Shown: positions 11,606 to 24,442, counted from the stretch's first letter. The stretch: DNA of 64,000 bases from Coleophoma eucalyptorum (GCA_026120035.1 JALRME010000004.1:1054001-1118000), one strand, 5' to 3'. The notes: a model not told the origin generated them from the letters alone. Numbers and translations are program-made.

Positions 11606-12239
11606 CTACTCCATAGCTGATTCTGCGTCGGCGAATCCTCCCACTAGTGGGCCCAGGTCTGCAGATTTGACGGGGCTGAACGTTTTGACCTCCTCCAAGT
11701 CGTCTTCCTCTGATATCCAACCATCTGCAGCAGTTGCGTTGCTGGTAGATGAGAACTGAGGCAATGCTTCCTTTTGAGTGTTTGCTGTAACTTTGGCAAG
11801 GATGTCTTGGTATCTCAAAATGCGCGTGTCTTGCCCTGCGAAGCTCGTAGTCGACATCCGAGGTGCATTCTGTGGAACCATAGCAAATATATCAACAAGG
11901 TGACTGTTATCAAATGTCAGTCCATATCATTGGAAATATGGCCTGCTGCGACAAGAGTCGAGCAGTGGAAAAATGTATACTTGGATGTCTGCGCTACTAC
12001 TTTCTGCAGCGCCTCAGTCTCTCTTTGCACCTCCTGAGGATCTGCTTGCACGAGGCCCGTGTTGTGTTCTCCAAAGCTGCCATATTGGTTTGTGTGCGCA
12101 TCGTCAAACAGTAATCTCGACTGTTCATCCTGTCACGACACTCTTAGCTCCCTGTCTTTCATCTATACATCCAATGGCGTACCTCATCTGTCTCATCGCG
12201 AGTTCTGCTCAGCCCAAGGCAAGAAGCGCAGGCACCCAT
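11606..12239 (-). CDS. LAMTOR1/Meh1 (Ego1)-like lipid-anchored protein of the vacuolar Ragulator/EGO complex
   Basis: Three exons on the minus strand: 12183-12239, 11981-12129 and 11606-11903, 167 residues. The start MGACASCLG is a classic dual lipidation signal: Gly2 for N-myristoylation and Cys4/Cys7 for palmitoylation. This anchors LAMTOR1/Ego1 proteins on the lysosome or vacuole. Then come an acidic DDE-type stretch, the segment QADPQEVQRETEALQKVV (amphipathic helix), LVDIF, and a second helix around RYQDILAKV. This order is the known layout of fungal LAMTOR1-like proteins, the scaffold recruiting Rag/Gtr GTPases for amino-acid signalling to TORC1. The identity rests on the N-terminal motif plus helix layout. 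The two introns (11904-11980, 12130-12182) join in frame. The first exon is only 19 codons, so the gene is easy to miss. Confidence 0.8.
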
Positions 12240-13438
12240 CCTGGCTAGGATCCTAACCTCCGAGCTTCAAAACAGTCCACCCGCACCCTGCGCTGTCTTT
12301 AGACACCTCTCATATGAGTGCGGATAGGAATCGATGAACGTAGTTGTGGCTGTTGTTGTACGGGCAGGGAGATTGTTGAGGAGTTGGACGCAAGGCAGAG
12401 CAGATAAGATGAGTTGAAGAAGCTGCGTCGCAAATTGCGAGTTGAGCTTTACAGTATCAAAAGCTTCCTCTTCGGACGCCCGAGCTGAGCTGGCCCGGAT
12501 GTTGTCAAAGGGATCTAACCCAATTAAGATAAGCGCATAATAATACCAAAACAAATCAACCTCCTCGCTTCAACTACAACTCCTCACCTCAATTGCCCAA
12601 TTCCCTGGGAAAGAGCCAGCGAACACCGATCAAGACCTTCCATGGTCTGTGGTAATGATTTTAGTATACTTCTCAGTCGTGTGACAGACAATCTCACTTT
12701 ATCTTCCAGATGTCTGTCCTCCTGGCTTACATATCAAGGACAATACACAGATCGAATTAAGATCTCTACAGTGGTTTCTTTGATTCCTCTGCGTCCTTCC
12801 ATTCCCTTTTCCCCTCTTTTCTGCAAATATTATCTGTCACAAAGGAGATTATCGTTTGACGCTTTCGTTGTGAGCTGTTTCATCGTACCAAAAAACCACG
12901 AGTAAATAATCCCTTGTGATGATTCCCTTACCACATATATCCAAAAGTAGTCTGTATCGTCTAGAAACTAGCCTTCTTTGTATGTGGTCTGCTTTCTTCT
13001 ACTAAGCATAACCTCTATGCAAGGCAACCTACTGAACAGGCCATCCCTTGCGTTGTTGCTCTTTCGACTACCGACTTTCTGCTCGCTTGGTAACTCTGGT
13101 AAAGGGGAGATTCGCACCTTGCCATTTCCACTTTGAATGAACAAACGTATTGGAGATTCGTGTATGCATGGCTTTGATTGTACCTCCTGAACTGGAGCTG
13201 CAAGGCTGCTCAATTATCGATATACCAATATACCTATTGTGGCCTTACAGGGACGGTGGCTCAGAGGCTGAGAATACTTGCAATGGTATCTTATAAAGAA
13301 GTACATCTTTCTCAGCATGACTTGATATCAACAGTTTTCAGATCAATATCTTCACTTTCGTTCTCGACTGCCCTGCTTCTTACTTTACTTACATTCGTTC
13401 CTACACTCATTGGACCAACTTTAGACGACGACGCCAAA
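12240..13438. other. Intergenic region between divergent genes
   Basis: About 1.2 kb upstream of both the LAMTOR1-like gene (minus) and the Ser/Thr-rich gene (plus). The plus-strand frame of the latter extends upstream to 13178, but this part lacks secretory or repeat character and is read here as leader. No further gene is supported. Confidence 0.45.
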
Positions 13439-14377
13439 ATGTACACAAATCCTCGCCTCATAGCTGCAACCATGCTTGCTCTTTCAGCATCAATCATTGC
13501 AAACCCTGTTGAACGCCGTCATGACGTTGGTAGTGGACTTACCGATTCTCCATATTGTGAAGCACCGACAACAATCTATGTAACTGTCACACCTGTCGTA
13601 ACTGCAACAACATCTGCAATTACAATTTCAGACTCCAGACCTGTAGAATCAGCACCAATCTCCACTAGCGGATCATCATACACAACACTAAGCTCTATCA
13701 ATTCTATATTGACTGAGTATAGTTCATTACATCCATCCGAAACAGGAGGGCCTTTACCATACGGCACCGTTACGGTCACTGGCTCTGTCTCTGTCTCGAA
13801 CACAAAATTGTATCCACCATCATCAAGGACGGGTGGTCAAGGTCACACCAATACTCCTGAGCCATATGAGGAGTCCTCAACAACGGGCTCTTTGCCTACA
13901 TCTCCAGGAGAGTCCCATGAAACTTGGACCTTGACCGAAACTACTACACCCTCCTTGGGGTCTGAGATCCAGTCCCCATCAAAGACCAAGAAACCACACG
14001 AGTATTCCACTGTGACCATCACTGCCGGATCAAGCATCTGGACAACAACCGAGACTGCGGAGCCAACTATAGAACCTAGCACTTCATATCCTGAATCTGT
14101 CACTACAATAAGCCCAACATCTTCATCAGCTCCAGTTTCAACCGCAAACTCCAATTCCGGGCCAGAGATTACCACAATTTTAGTCTCAGAATCAGTATAT
14201 CTTTCACCAACCAACACGGGGACAGGCCAGCTTTCATTCTCAGTCTGCCCAACCCCAAGCATCCTCTACTCAACTTTGACCGAAACCACTACAATCATCA
14301 CCACCATAACAACTTTCCCCGGCTCAGTATGGTCCACAAGTACAGTCAAGCCTGTGCAAACACTCACAGCCTACTGA
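13439..14377 (+). CDS. Ser/Thr-rich secreted or cell-wall protein
   Basis: Single exon, 312 codons from the ATG at 13439. I chose this internal ATG because it begins a signal peptide (MYTNPRLIAATMLALSAS...) followed by a possible Kex2 site (ERR). The open frame extends upstream to 13178 without such features. The mature protein is dominated by Thr, Ser and Val with repeated VTVTPVVT/TVTVTGSV/TVTITAGSS-type units, each with an aromatic or Trp residue near (IYVTVTP, SIWTTTE, SVWSTST). This is typical of heavily O-glycosylated fungal surface proteins. No GPI tail is evident: the C-terminus ends VQTLTAY, without a hydrophobic terminal segment. No catalytic domain is seen. A cell-wall or extracellular-matrix role is inference from composition. 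Confidence 0.75.
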   Translation: MYTNPRLIAATMLALSASIIANPVERRHDVGSGLTDSPYCEAPTTIYVTVTPVVTATTSAITISDSRPVESAPISTSGSSYTTLSSINSILTEYSSLHPSETGGPLPYGTVTVTGSVSVSNTKLYPPSSRTGGQGHTNTPEPYEESSTTGSLPTSPGESHETWTLTETTTPSLGSEIQSPSKTKKPHEYSTVTITAGSSIWTTTETAEPTIEPSTSYPESVTTISPTSSSAPVSTANSNSGPEITTILVSESVYLSPTNTGTGQLSFSVCPTPSILYSTLTETTTIITTITTFPGSVWSTSTVKPVQTLTAY

Positions 14378-15357
14378 ACTGCCACTATTCAGTAGCGAGG
14401 TAGCAGATGAGTGTGAAGAATTGATAGTCAGAGTGGGATTTTATGCAGACCAATCACTGGTGATTACTGCCATACGAAAAAAAAATTCAAGTATAACATA
14501 TAGGTGCGATTCTGTATTGGGGGAATTTGGGAGGGTGACTTGATTTATTTTATATGTGTGTTTTTTTGTCGCTCAAAAGCTCAATTACCCTGATTCATTT
14601 CCTCTAGAAGGAACAGATGTTGTTTGTCGATTTCAAGAATGTATTATACCGCTCCATTGTATAGAAAAGTATAGCATAATAATAATATCTTCTATCTTAT
14701 ACATATATATCTTCGTACGATACTTTGCCCCATTGGCAGTCTTGCACCGTGCTTTTCGATCCAATGTCTCGTCTCTTGAACTTCAGCACTGCATTACAAG
14801 GAAGGTAAAATCTAAGAACAAGAACTTAACTCCTTAGCTTTCTAATCTCACTGACACACTGTATAGCCTACTCACTTTTAATGTCCAGAGTCATTTGTTT
14901 TAATTATCGCTTGGTTTCCATAAGTGCTTGTAGAAAATAGGTACCAATGCGAGTGAACAAGACATGATACCCCAAGACCGTTCCAAGGTCCTTACATCGT
15001 TTATAAGGTCGTTTCTAATTATCATATTCTGGTAGTTCACCTCTAGCTGCACCTAAGATAGTATTTTAAAAGTAGAATGTTAAGGTATAATGACATGTTA
15101 CTGCGTGCTTTTGTATAAACCCACCGTTATTTGAAAAGACTTGAGCGACAACTATATGCAAGAGATGAAATTTTGGAGATTAAATTGATTATTTGTACAC
15201 TAATCGATTTCCTCCAAATATTTATACCGAACCCATTTTCCTTGTCATTATAGTAGAGTGGTGTAGAGTAGAGAAAGTTTTTCCTCCCGGAACGCCAAGG
15301 TATCGTCGCTAATGCAAATTCTAAAACTCAAATCAAAGTGAATACACACCACTTTAA
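14378..15357. other. Intergenic region between convergent genes
   Basis: AT-rich spacer between the 3' ends of the Ser/Thr-rich gene and the MFS gene. It holds both 3' UTRs; no coding potential or RNA gene was recognised. Confidence 0.5.
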
Positions 15358-17309
15358 TCAACCATCCGTCTTTTCTGGAACATCTGATGCCTTCTCTTGG
15401 CTTGGAACAGGAGCAGGAGCAGCAACAGTAGAAGCCTTAACAGGCGCATTCTTCTTGACACTCACCCACTCAATGCCAAGAGCAGGAAGTATAGCAAATG
15501 CACAACAAGCCAGCGCAACAATGAATGCCTTGGTAAGCGCATTATTATAGTACCCAAGCACAGCTTCCAAGTCAGCAGCTGGTACTAAGTTTCTGAGTTG
15601 TGTAGCACCGGCTTCGACAATTGTCTTGGCATCCAGATCATTAACAGAAGCGAGCGACTTAGCGAGGGAATTCGTGAAAACGGTCTGACCAATGCAGACG
15701 AAGATTGCACCACCGAGAGACTGGCCAAAGAACATGAGCGAAACACCAATGGAGATGTCTTTTCGAGGGAGGCAAGTCTGTGCTGTCATCGAGGCTTGCT
15801 GCATACCCATTCCCAATCCGATACCGTAGATGACTTGATAACCGATCCAATGTGCGGAACCGCTGTTGATAGCGAGTGTAGTGAGGAGCCCGGCACCGAC
15901 ACTCATAAAGACGGGGCCTAGCAGCATTGGTGGGACATAATAGCCAACTTTGGATACGAAGATTCCAGAGCTGATGACGGATACTACCATGCTGAGGACC
16001 ATGGCCAGTGTGTCGATCCCGGAATGAACTGCGCTGACGTTCTTCACGGCTTGGAACCAGAGGGGTAGGAAATAGAGTAAGGTAATCATCGATCCGGCAA
16101 CAAAATTAATGTAAAGGAATGCGGAGAGTATGCTTCGTTGCTTGATGATGCGTGGCGGGATTGTACCCATCTCTTGCTGCCAGATCTGGATACCGACAAA
16201 TACTGCGAGGAGGACTCCACCAACGACGAAGAGGGCAATGATTCTTCCTGAATTCCAGGCATATGTCGTTCCACCCCACTGGAGAGCTAGTAGGATACAG
16301 ACAATGCCGGGTAGGAAGACCACACTTCCGTATGGATCAAGTTGCATGAGCTTCTGTTTAAGAGTCTTGTCGCTCTGGACTGGTTGCAAGTGAAGGATGA
16401 AAACCAAGATTGTAAACGTCACCGCGCCAATGGGAAGACTGGATTGTGTTAGTCAATGGACATCTCTAAAGCGGAATTAAACACTCACTTGATGTAAAAG
16501 CACCATCGCCATGAAACCTTATCGGTAAACGCACCACCAAGTAATGGTCCGATGACACTGCTAATACCAAAAATAGAGCCAAAGAGCCCTACGACCATGG
16601 GTCTTTTATGGAGTGGAAGAATATACGTGACGATGATGATCGAACCGGAGAAGATCCCAGCAGATCCAACACCCGCAATAGCCCTTCCAACAATAAATGC
16701 GTTGGAGCTGGGAGCAGCTCCAGAGATTACGGATCCAACTTCAAAGAGAGCAATGGCAGTGAGGTAGATTATCTTCGAGTTGTAGAATGTGTAGACCTTT
16801 CCCCAGAACAATTGTGTCGCGCACATTCCAAGAAGGTAACTACTAGCGTACCATCTATACAACGTAGCTGTCAGTAAACATATCATTGATCAAAGGTTTA
16901 GAAACTTACCCGACATCGCCTAAACTGTGAAACTGGTCAGTGATTTTGGGTGTTGCCGTCGCAATAATAAGTCGATCCTAGGATGTATTAGTTCTGGTCA
17001 CAGACTAAAATAGACATCCACAAGAGGTCTACAAAGAGATCTGTGGAAAAGCAAAAAGCAATTACTTACAAGAGCAACTAAGAAGGTAGCAAGTCCGGCA
17101 GCTAGAAGAATGACCGCTGTTTTCTTGGCGCTCGGGTACACGACCTCGGTTTCGACCCGTGTGAGCGGCTCTTGTCCTTTCTCAACATCTGGCGCACCAT
17201 CATCGCTGTGGTCCTCTGTACTTGTTCTTGACTGCGCTGGGGTTGGCTCTTGGGGTATATGTGGTATGCTCTTCTCATCCGAGCGGTCTTGTGGAAGAGT
17301 TGAAGCCAT
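15358..17309 (-). CDS. MFS drug:H+ antiporter, DHA2 (14-TMS) family
   Basis: Four exons on the minus strand: 17070-17309, 16910-16977, 16489-16854 and 15358-16438, 584 residues. The N-terminal ~70 residues are hydrophilic and Ser/Glu/Pro-rich (cytosolic tail), followed by 14 or so hydrophobic segments. DHA2 hallmarks appear in order: ALDRLIIATATPKITDQF in TM1, GDVGWYASSYLL after it, GRAIAGVGSAGIFSG, motif C (SSVIGPLLGGAFTD in TM5), and WRWCFYINLPIG at the splice junction. Joining across the 16439-16488 intron restores that last motif, supporting the model. The family exports drugs, toxins or metabolites at the plasma membrane by proton antiport. I started at MASTLPQD rather than an in-frame ATG 45 bp upstream; both are possible. 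No biosynthetic cluster is adjacent, so the substrate is unknown. Confidence 0.93.
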
Positions 17310-20300
17310 TTTCTTTGGTTGAAGTGGGTTTGGTGGTGAGTGTCTTCTGGTCAAATGGCCAAGGTAGACTGTGGAATGTCTGTGTCAACAACCAGAGGAA
17401 GTACCCAGGGACAACCTTTCATATATAGAAAGGATAAGGGTCAGCGACGGAAAATCGAACTATACAAGCGTCGGAAAGATATGATCTCTGCGACAGGAAA
17501 AGGAGTTGCAGTCATTCTATAATATAGCTCGGGGCCCGAACAAGTGATAGCTCGGGACCGAAGCAAATGTCTTAACCCCATAACTCCTTACGCTAAATCC
17601 GTCCAATGTCCTCGCAGAATCTTGCATTTTTGGAGCCCCGATCTAAAGTAGACTGATTAGATACACAGAGCAATAGTTAGTCTAGGAAAGGTGCTGGACC
17701 AAGCTGTTTCCATTCGCGGTGGAGAAGTTACGGCTCAGATTCTTTAGATAGAACGATATCCGGGCCAGTTTCGTCCGAGAGGTGCATCAAAATCCCATGC
17801 GACACGCACAAGAGCAGAAATCACAGCTCTTTGTTCGGCACAGACCAAAAGCCCCCTTTCTTTACAGCATGATGCGAGCAAGCGGCTTGGAGACGGACAG
17901 GACGTCACGATTGGAAAGGCACGCGTCAAGTAGAGATAGTAATGGAATGCTCGATTGAGGAAGAACGTCAAACGCCTAGGCCAGGCTATGAGCTCGGAAA
18001 GTGAGCCCTCGGTTCGGACCCGCGTAAGAGCGAGATTCCGAACGAAGTTCCCCCGACCGTGGGCTTGCTTACTCGATATTCCATTTCCATTCTGGACCTG
18101 GCCAACGCTTCGTCGCAATCGTGGATAGCGTCCCTACAACTCTATTTGTCTGACTCATTGGCCACGCGTGTGAAGATGCATGCAACGCTTTTGATCCGGG
18201 CATCGGGACTACGAGTACAAATCTGTGGGCTTCCCCCTCGCCAACTGCCGGACGAACACAGCCGCCTGCACACCTTTTCGTTCAAGTCTGCATGGAACGC
18301 CAAGTTTCCATTGCTTCCCACTCTCTAGCAACAGCCGATGATCTTATATGTAATTATCTAGATCTTTCTGCTACCGCAATTACGCCCTGTGCGAAATGCT
18401 TTGTCGGCCGATCTCTCGCTCAAGTCTTCATATTAGAAGCTGTGGCGAGTCAAGGGTCTAGTAGCAAGCTAATGACCAATTTAGCTGGGCTACGAAGTAC
18501 AACGACGATGACTCCCAATGCAAACGTCGGCGTGGGATGCATCATATACATCTGCTGATCATCATCCACACGTCCCCCAACGTCCAGTCATTACGCCCCG
18601 GGACACAACGCCTTACTTCGTGCCGAATATGTCGAGCGTTAATATCTATTGCCCTGCGTCCAATTTAACGTACGCACTACTGACACCATCCATCCAATAA
18701 CCCAGACGAAGAGGAGCATGTTCAAGTTGTAGATCTGAAAAGTTGAATTCAGTAGACTTCCTCACACCAACATGGTTTGGCTGTCATTTTCGCGCAGCTG
18801 GAACCCAATTTTAATGATCGCCAATCTTGAGCACGCATTATATCATAATTTCTAATACTTTCTACCTGCGCCAAAATCTTTCGAGACATTGTACAAGGTT
18901 CGCTTTTGGAATGCACCAACACCACAAATTCTTTTCTATTCCTAAGTCTCTGCGTGCTTCTTCCTTATTTATGCCCGAAAGGCCATGCACAAATCATGGA
19001 TCTTCAGGCGTATCTTGACTCTCCGAGCTCTATTTAGCTTTAGGGCAGCATTCCTCCGTTTGAGTCGGTCGTTGCATAGCAGTATTTCATAACCGCAATT
19101 TACAATCCATGCTCACTCTGTTGTGAAATTTCTAGGCTGCCGCTTCGTAGAATATCTCATGAAAATGCCATCGGGTTTATTGTACATTTAAATTTCTTGA
19201 TACCCTGGGCAGAATTGTGAACTGACGTCTACAGGTAACTAAATTAATTCCAGGCAATTACGCAATGATCAGCCTTTTAATCACATACGGTAAGATTTTC
19301 AACACCAAAGTAAAGATCACCGTGGTACCAAGTATGAACCAAAAACGGATCATCCAACACTCAACAAAACTGATACGGAGGTCCATGTAGAGAAAAATGA
19401 CGCGCTGTCGATTACGTAGTTCAATTCAATCTGCTAACATCTCAACTTTTGTCTTGAAGCTTGTTGATCATTGGAGAAGCTTGTTTCTTTGCACAATGAA
19501 AGGATTCAAGAGAGATAGGAACTATGTCAGATTTCACCAGCCATCTCGTCTTTAGTATCTCTGTGACATCTTTCGATTTCAACGCTCCTGGAGAGAATCT
19601 GGGTAGAGCTATTCCACCCGTCACTAGGGACATGTCCCTTATTAAAATTGAAGGTGAAGTATTCGGCATGACGGAGGAAATTGTTATAAGACACCGGTTG
19701 GGCACAGACTGTTCTTAAAGCTATGGCTGTGGCTGTTGTTTGGGTCTCGAGATATTGAATCCTACGATCTTTGTACTCCGCAAGTTTATTCTATTTATTC
19801 TCTGCCGTGTATATCTACAAAGACTCCAGGTTCAGCACGCATCACCTTATCAATTTGTCCAGAGTTGATTGAAGCCGGGACGCACCACAGCTGTCTTCCA
19901 GAATTTCACTTTCAACGTCCCGACCCGCAATGCCGATATGCTTATCCCCCCCCCGCACTTCCCCCACACTTTCGGTCTGAACGGAACAACGGCAACCAAT
20001 CCGTTGGGGCCTTTCGTGATTGAAAGGAAGGGATGCTTCCTAGCCGCCATCTTTGCAAAAATCTCTGCTTGCTAATTACGTCTTGTTAATGATCAGTGAT
20101 CAAATCTCCAAACTTTTGGACCCAAACTCCTCGGTGCCGATGTTCCGAGCAGTGTGTCGGCTTAAATTACGGGATATACCTCTCCAACTCAACCTATCGT
20201 CTGTCTAAGATTTTCAATAAGCACACGACGTAAAACCAGAGAGCCATTAGACCGTAAAAGAATTTTCCGGGCCAACGCCCACTGAGTGAGAAGCAGGCAG

Positions 20301-20510
20301 TATTCATCCAGTTGCAACACGTCCGTCACGTTAAGCACTTTGGCTTGCTATCGTAGTTTTGAAGAACGCCTGGTATATAAGAAGGGTCATTTTCCTCGTT
20401 ATACACCCGTAGTTCACCCATTGTATTGCAAGTAATATACGACCATTCTCACAGCCTATTGCGGATTGATGAAATCTTCCGACCAGCACCATTCGCAACA
20501 TAGCATTAAA
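17310..20510. other. Long intergenic region between divergent transporter and monooxygenase genes
   Basis: About 3.2 kb with only short frames, none with a recognisable motif or good codon character. It presumably holds the promoter of the MFS gene on the left and of the monooxygenase on the right. I see no transposon ends or RNA genes. Confidence 0.5.
20374..20380 (+). promoter_or_regulatory. Candidate TATA box of the FAD monooxygenase gene
   Basis: TATATAA lies about 130 bp upstream of the chosen ATG at 20511. Position and sequence fit a TATA element. Assignment rests on motif and distance only. Confidence 0.35.
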
Positions 20511-22723
20511 ATGGCTCAGCAAGTCAACGTCCTAATCTGCGGCTCGGGCTCAGCCGGTCTCTGTGCTGGGCTCTGGCTATCCAGATACGGGATCCCATGC
20601 ACGATTCTAGATTCTCGAGCCGAAGCTATGAAAATGGGACAGGCAGACGGTGTGCAGTGTCGTACAGTCGAGGTCTTCGATAGCTTTGGTATTGTTGAAG
20701 AGCTGCTTCGGGAAGCGTATCATGTCCTTGAAGATACGTTCTGGACAGATGATGGCCATGGTCGAATCATAAGGACAAAAACTACCTATGATACCGAGCC
20801 GGGCTTGAGTATTCAACCGCATGTCATACTCAATCAAGCAAAGGTCAATGGTTTGATGATTGATGCAATGGGAAAGGCTGGGCAGGGAGTTAGCTATGGA
20901 TATTTGGTTAAGAGTGTTTCTGTTGATAAGGCGAAGGTGGATGAGAAGGATTCGTATCCTGTTACTGTTGTAACTGAGAAAGATGGGAAAGAGGAGATCT
21001 TCCACGCGAATTACGTTCTGGTTTGTTCCTTCGCATCTGAAATTTCCCGCCTCTAATTCTTACAGGGCTGCGACGGGGCGCACTCGGCCGTTCGAAGAAC
21101 CCTTGGGTTTCAAATGATTGGCGATAGTACCGATAGTGTTTGGGGTGTGATGGATATCTACCCTTTGACCAATTTTCCAGATATCCGAAAGAAGAGTATT
21201 ATTCATTCATCGTCAGGCACTATCCTTATTATTCCTCGCGAAGGCGGCTCATTGTGTCGATTCTATATTCAACTTCCACCTGGAACGAATGCCAAGGGCG
21301 TTACGCTTGAGGAACTGTACCAACGTGCTCGTGATATCTTTTCGCCATATGAAATGAACTTTGCAGGGAATTTCTGGTGGAGTGCTTACTCTATTGGCCA
21401 GAGGCTGGCAGACCGATTCGATGAGAGCAACCGGGTCTTCCTTCTTGGTGATGCCTGCCATACTCATTCTCCAAAGGCGGGTCAAGGCATGAATACTAGG
21501 TAAGTTTTAGTCCTGTTTCTGGAATCTGAAAGTAGAAGACTGATAGTAAACATAGTCTACAGGATGGCTACAATATAGGCTGGAAACTAGGTTCTGTCCT
21601 CGTAGGCCTCTCACCGCCGACTCTTCTCCAAACTTACGTCTCTGAGCGCCGCAAGGTCGCTCACGAACTAATCACCTTCGACCACCAACTAACCAGCATA
21701 CTTTCCTCGTCGTCTTCTCCATCAAGTCCCACCACTACAACGAAATCCTCCCCACAAACCAATGGGACCTCCAAGTCTGAGAAATTCACCGAGATGTTCC
21801 TCCAATCAGCTCGCTACACAGCCGGTCTAACAGCAAGCTATGATGAATCCGTTGTAGTAAAAGCGACAGCGAGCCAAAAAGGTCTAGCAAGCAAGGTGGG
21901 TGTTGGGATGCGGTTTGCAAGCACACAGGTGGTGAGATGGTGCGATGCGAAGGCTATGCAGATTGTGAAAGCCCTGCCCGCAGATGGACGATGGCGAATT
22001 GTGGTTTTTGGGGGAGATTTGAGTATTGAGCGGTCTAGTGAAAGACTTTACGCGGTATGTAGAACCCTTGTACTTGCTTGCTCCTGCTTTGTACTACCTG
22101 TCTCTCGGTTGCAAATGCTGATCAATTTGCCAGCTAGCTCAGTACCTTTCATCCCCCGAAAGCCCGATCCACATCCACACCCCTTCTGGGAAAGATATTG
22201 ATTCCTTCATCGAAACCCTGCTGGTACTGTCCGGGTCCCGTCTCCAGATAGAACAAGAGCAAATCCCATCATTCTTCTTCCCCGTAAACGGGAAATGGGG
22301 CATGAAAGGTAAGCGAGCACTACCCCTTTCCTATGGGTCAAGCGAACCATAGCTATCTATTCTTGGTCATGATTTCATTCATCCTTTTTTGGGAAACACA
22401 TGGACAAGCGGATCCAATCATAAGAGCAATACTAATTTCTATGCTAGATCTACACAAGGTCTTTTTCGATGACGAGAGCTATAACTCTGGCCACGGCCAC
22501 GCATATGATTTCTACGGCGCAGATTCCAGAGAAGGGGCCGTGATTGTTGTTAGACCTGATCAATGTACGTCGTCCACATGCCGCCACTTCTTTTTAGATT
22601 TCTCTCGGGGTGTTATACACAGCAACTGACCTGTCCTACTTAGATGTCTCGATGGTTACAAGCCTCGATGACCATGAGAGTCTTGGGAAGTTTTTTGCGG
22701 GGTTCTCCTCAAGGCAGCGATGA
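20511..22723 (+). CDS. FAD-dependent monooxygenase, phenol 2-monooxygenase type
   Basis: Six exons: 20511-21020, 21066-21499, 21556-22054, 22134-22308, 22448-22564 and 22644-22723, 604 residues. The N-terminal Rossmann motif CGSGSAGLCAG binds FAD. The DG motif (GCDGAHSAVRRTLG) is completed by splicing of the first intron. The GD motif FLLGDACHTHSP is followed by GQGMNTSLQDGYNIGWKLG, restored by the second splice. These are the class A flavoprotein hydroxylase signatures. The C-terminal third (from about residue 480: IHIHTPSGKDIDS, LHKVFFDDES, GAVIVVRPDQYVSMV) is the thioredoxin-like domain of phenol hydroxylases. The enzyme would hydroxylate an aromatic substrate using NAD(P)H and oxygen. An in-frame ATG at 20469 is possible, but the ATG at 20511 has better context (A at -3, G at +4) and sits right before the FAD motif. 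A Ser/Thr-rich insert occurs near residue 370. Substrate unknown. Confidence 0.92.
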
Positions 22724-24442
22724 GGCGCTTATTACATGTCGAAAGATATTTTATGGAACAATCTTGGATTAGTTTAGACATTAGCAAGACACCTAGCTGG
22801 CTCCATTGGCGTAACAGGTTGAAAGACGGCAGAGCCATGGTAGCATGAATTGTAATGAAGACAAAATTTACCGTCTGTACGAAGAAAAGAGATTTGACGA
22901 GCTGAAATCTTACATACGCACAAGTGCAGCAGGACTACGGAAGCATGAGTGAAAGTCACAACGAAAGCTGTAATTCCTGAGGACGGGAAAGAACAGGCTA
23001 GCTTGGGAAAGCAAAACTAATGTAGGTTCGACCCCCGCACGATCCTTCAACCCAGCCCTATGGCATCCACTCCTTTAGAATGGTTTAGTTGACATATAGT
23101 TCATCACCGCTGTTTTTATTCTCTGAGTTCCGGTAAATCGGGGCGTACTGAGGAATAAACATCCACGCAGGACACTTCTCAGACTTTTCCAAGTTGATTT
23201 GGCAAAAAGCATTAGCAGCATCTGGTCTTTATCTAGGTCACCATCCTTTGCATCCTGAAAACATACTCATCGTTGGCTGTCCTGCAAGCGATCCGAGCAA
23301 AATCTCAAGCTTTTCAACGCTTGCTAGTCGCAAATCATTCACCGCTTCGAGATCCCTTCCCACCTTATGGAACAAAGAACATGACATGTAGGAAGGTTTT
23401 CGGCCAAATGATCAGCAATCCTTTAGAACCAAGTGACATTAAAAGTGACATCTTGGAACGACGAGTCATGTCGAATGAGGGCAGACGTGACATTCTGTGG
23501 GGGTTGAGTCGAGATTGTTTATCTCAAGGGGAGATAATGGCAGCCAAGAACCAGAAAGCCTTCCGAGGATCTTGCCTTTCCGCAACAAGTCATCGCAAGT
23601 ATATTGCCACGGCGGTATCCGACGTGTTATATCATTTTCTCAAGGATCCTCGGGGGGTTTCTTCGGGGTGCAGGTCTCGGAAGGGAAGGCCGACAAGGTT
23701 ACCGATAAGGTGTCGATGTGGAGAGGTATACTGTACACTACTGCTGCCAACTCTTTTGAGTTTGTTGCCCTGTAAAACTGTGAGAAACTGCTACGGTAGG
23801 TTGTGTTATGAGGTTATAGTTGAGAGGCTGGGACACTGGTGTCAAGAGCACCACCCAAACATCATAAAGTTAAGGTAGGTGGGTAGGTACGGTACCTGGT
23901 ACCTGGTGCCCCAGCACCACATTAGGTAATGGTGCTCACGACCTCCTCCACCCCCGGCTATTTCGCGCAATTTCACGCCCGGATCTCTCTGCCAATCGAT
24001 ACATCACGACCGAGATCCTCTGCGCTCCCAGTTCCCAGCAGCAACGGTCGTCCATGGCTCGCCACAGAAGCTACATCGGACAGTCGCTGCCAAGACACAA
24101 AGAAGCGGGAAGTTGGGTCCCCACCAGACCAAATGAGGCAGCTCAACCTCGTCGACCCTGAAGTCGATTTCTCGGCAACCACCACGTGCATGGAGAGATA
24201 GGGAGGAATCCATCGCTGCAGGAACGACCGCCAATGTTCTTTGGTGGAGATCGATGCTGCTTCCAGCTACATCTGCATGGCTTTCTGCTTAAAAGCCAAA
24301 GCATGACCCCTCCCTTCCAAGAGCCGTCAAGGTTGCTTGTTTCCTCTCTACCTTGTGAAGTTGCATTGAAGTGTTTGCTTGTGGTCTTGTCTCGCCTTGA
24401 CTTGTCTTGTCTCTTTAGCGACGGACGAACCAGCTTGTCGGC
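22724..24442. other. Intergenic region
   Basis: About 1.7 kb between two same-strand genes. A 201-codon plus-strand frame (23273-23878) has no recognisable domain and poor codon character. Near 23876-23930 there are small GGTA/GGTACC repeats. A pyrimidine-rich stretch precedes 24443 and is probably the leader of the next gene. Confidence 0.45.

Noticed and set aside
12267..12554. 95-codon minus-strand frame upstream of the LAMTOR1-like gene
   Set aside because: It lies before the MGACASC start, cannot be joined to it usefully and has no motif; more likely leader or promoter DNA.
5532..22723. Secondary-metabolite gene cluster (SDR, MFS exporter, FAD monooxygenase)
   Set aside because: The three genes are separated by 9 kb and 3 kb gaps and unrelated genes, and no polyketide synthase, NRPS or terpene cyclase is present.
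23273..23878. 201-codon plus-strand open frame
   Set aside because: No domain, no signal peptide, poor codon character, in a region without splice or promoter support.
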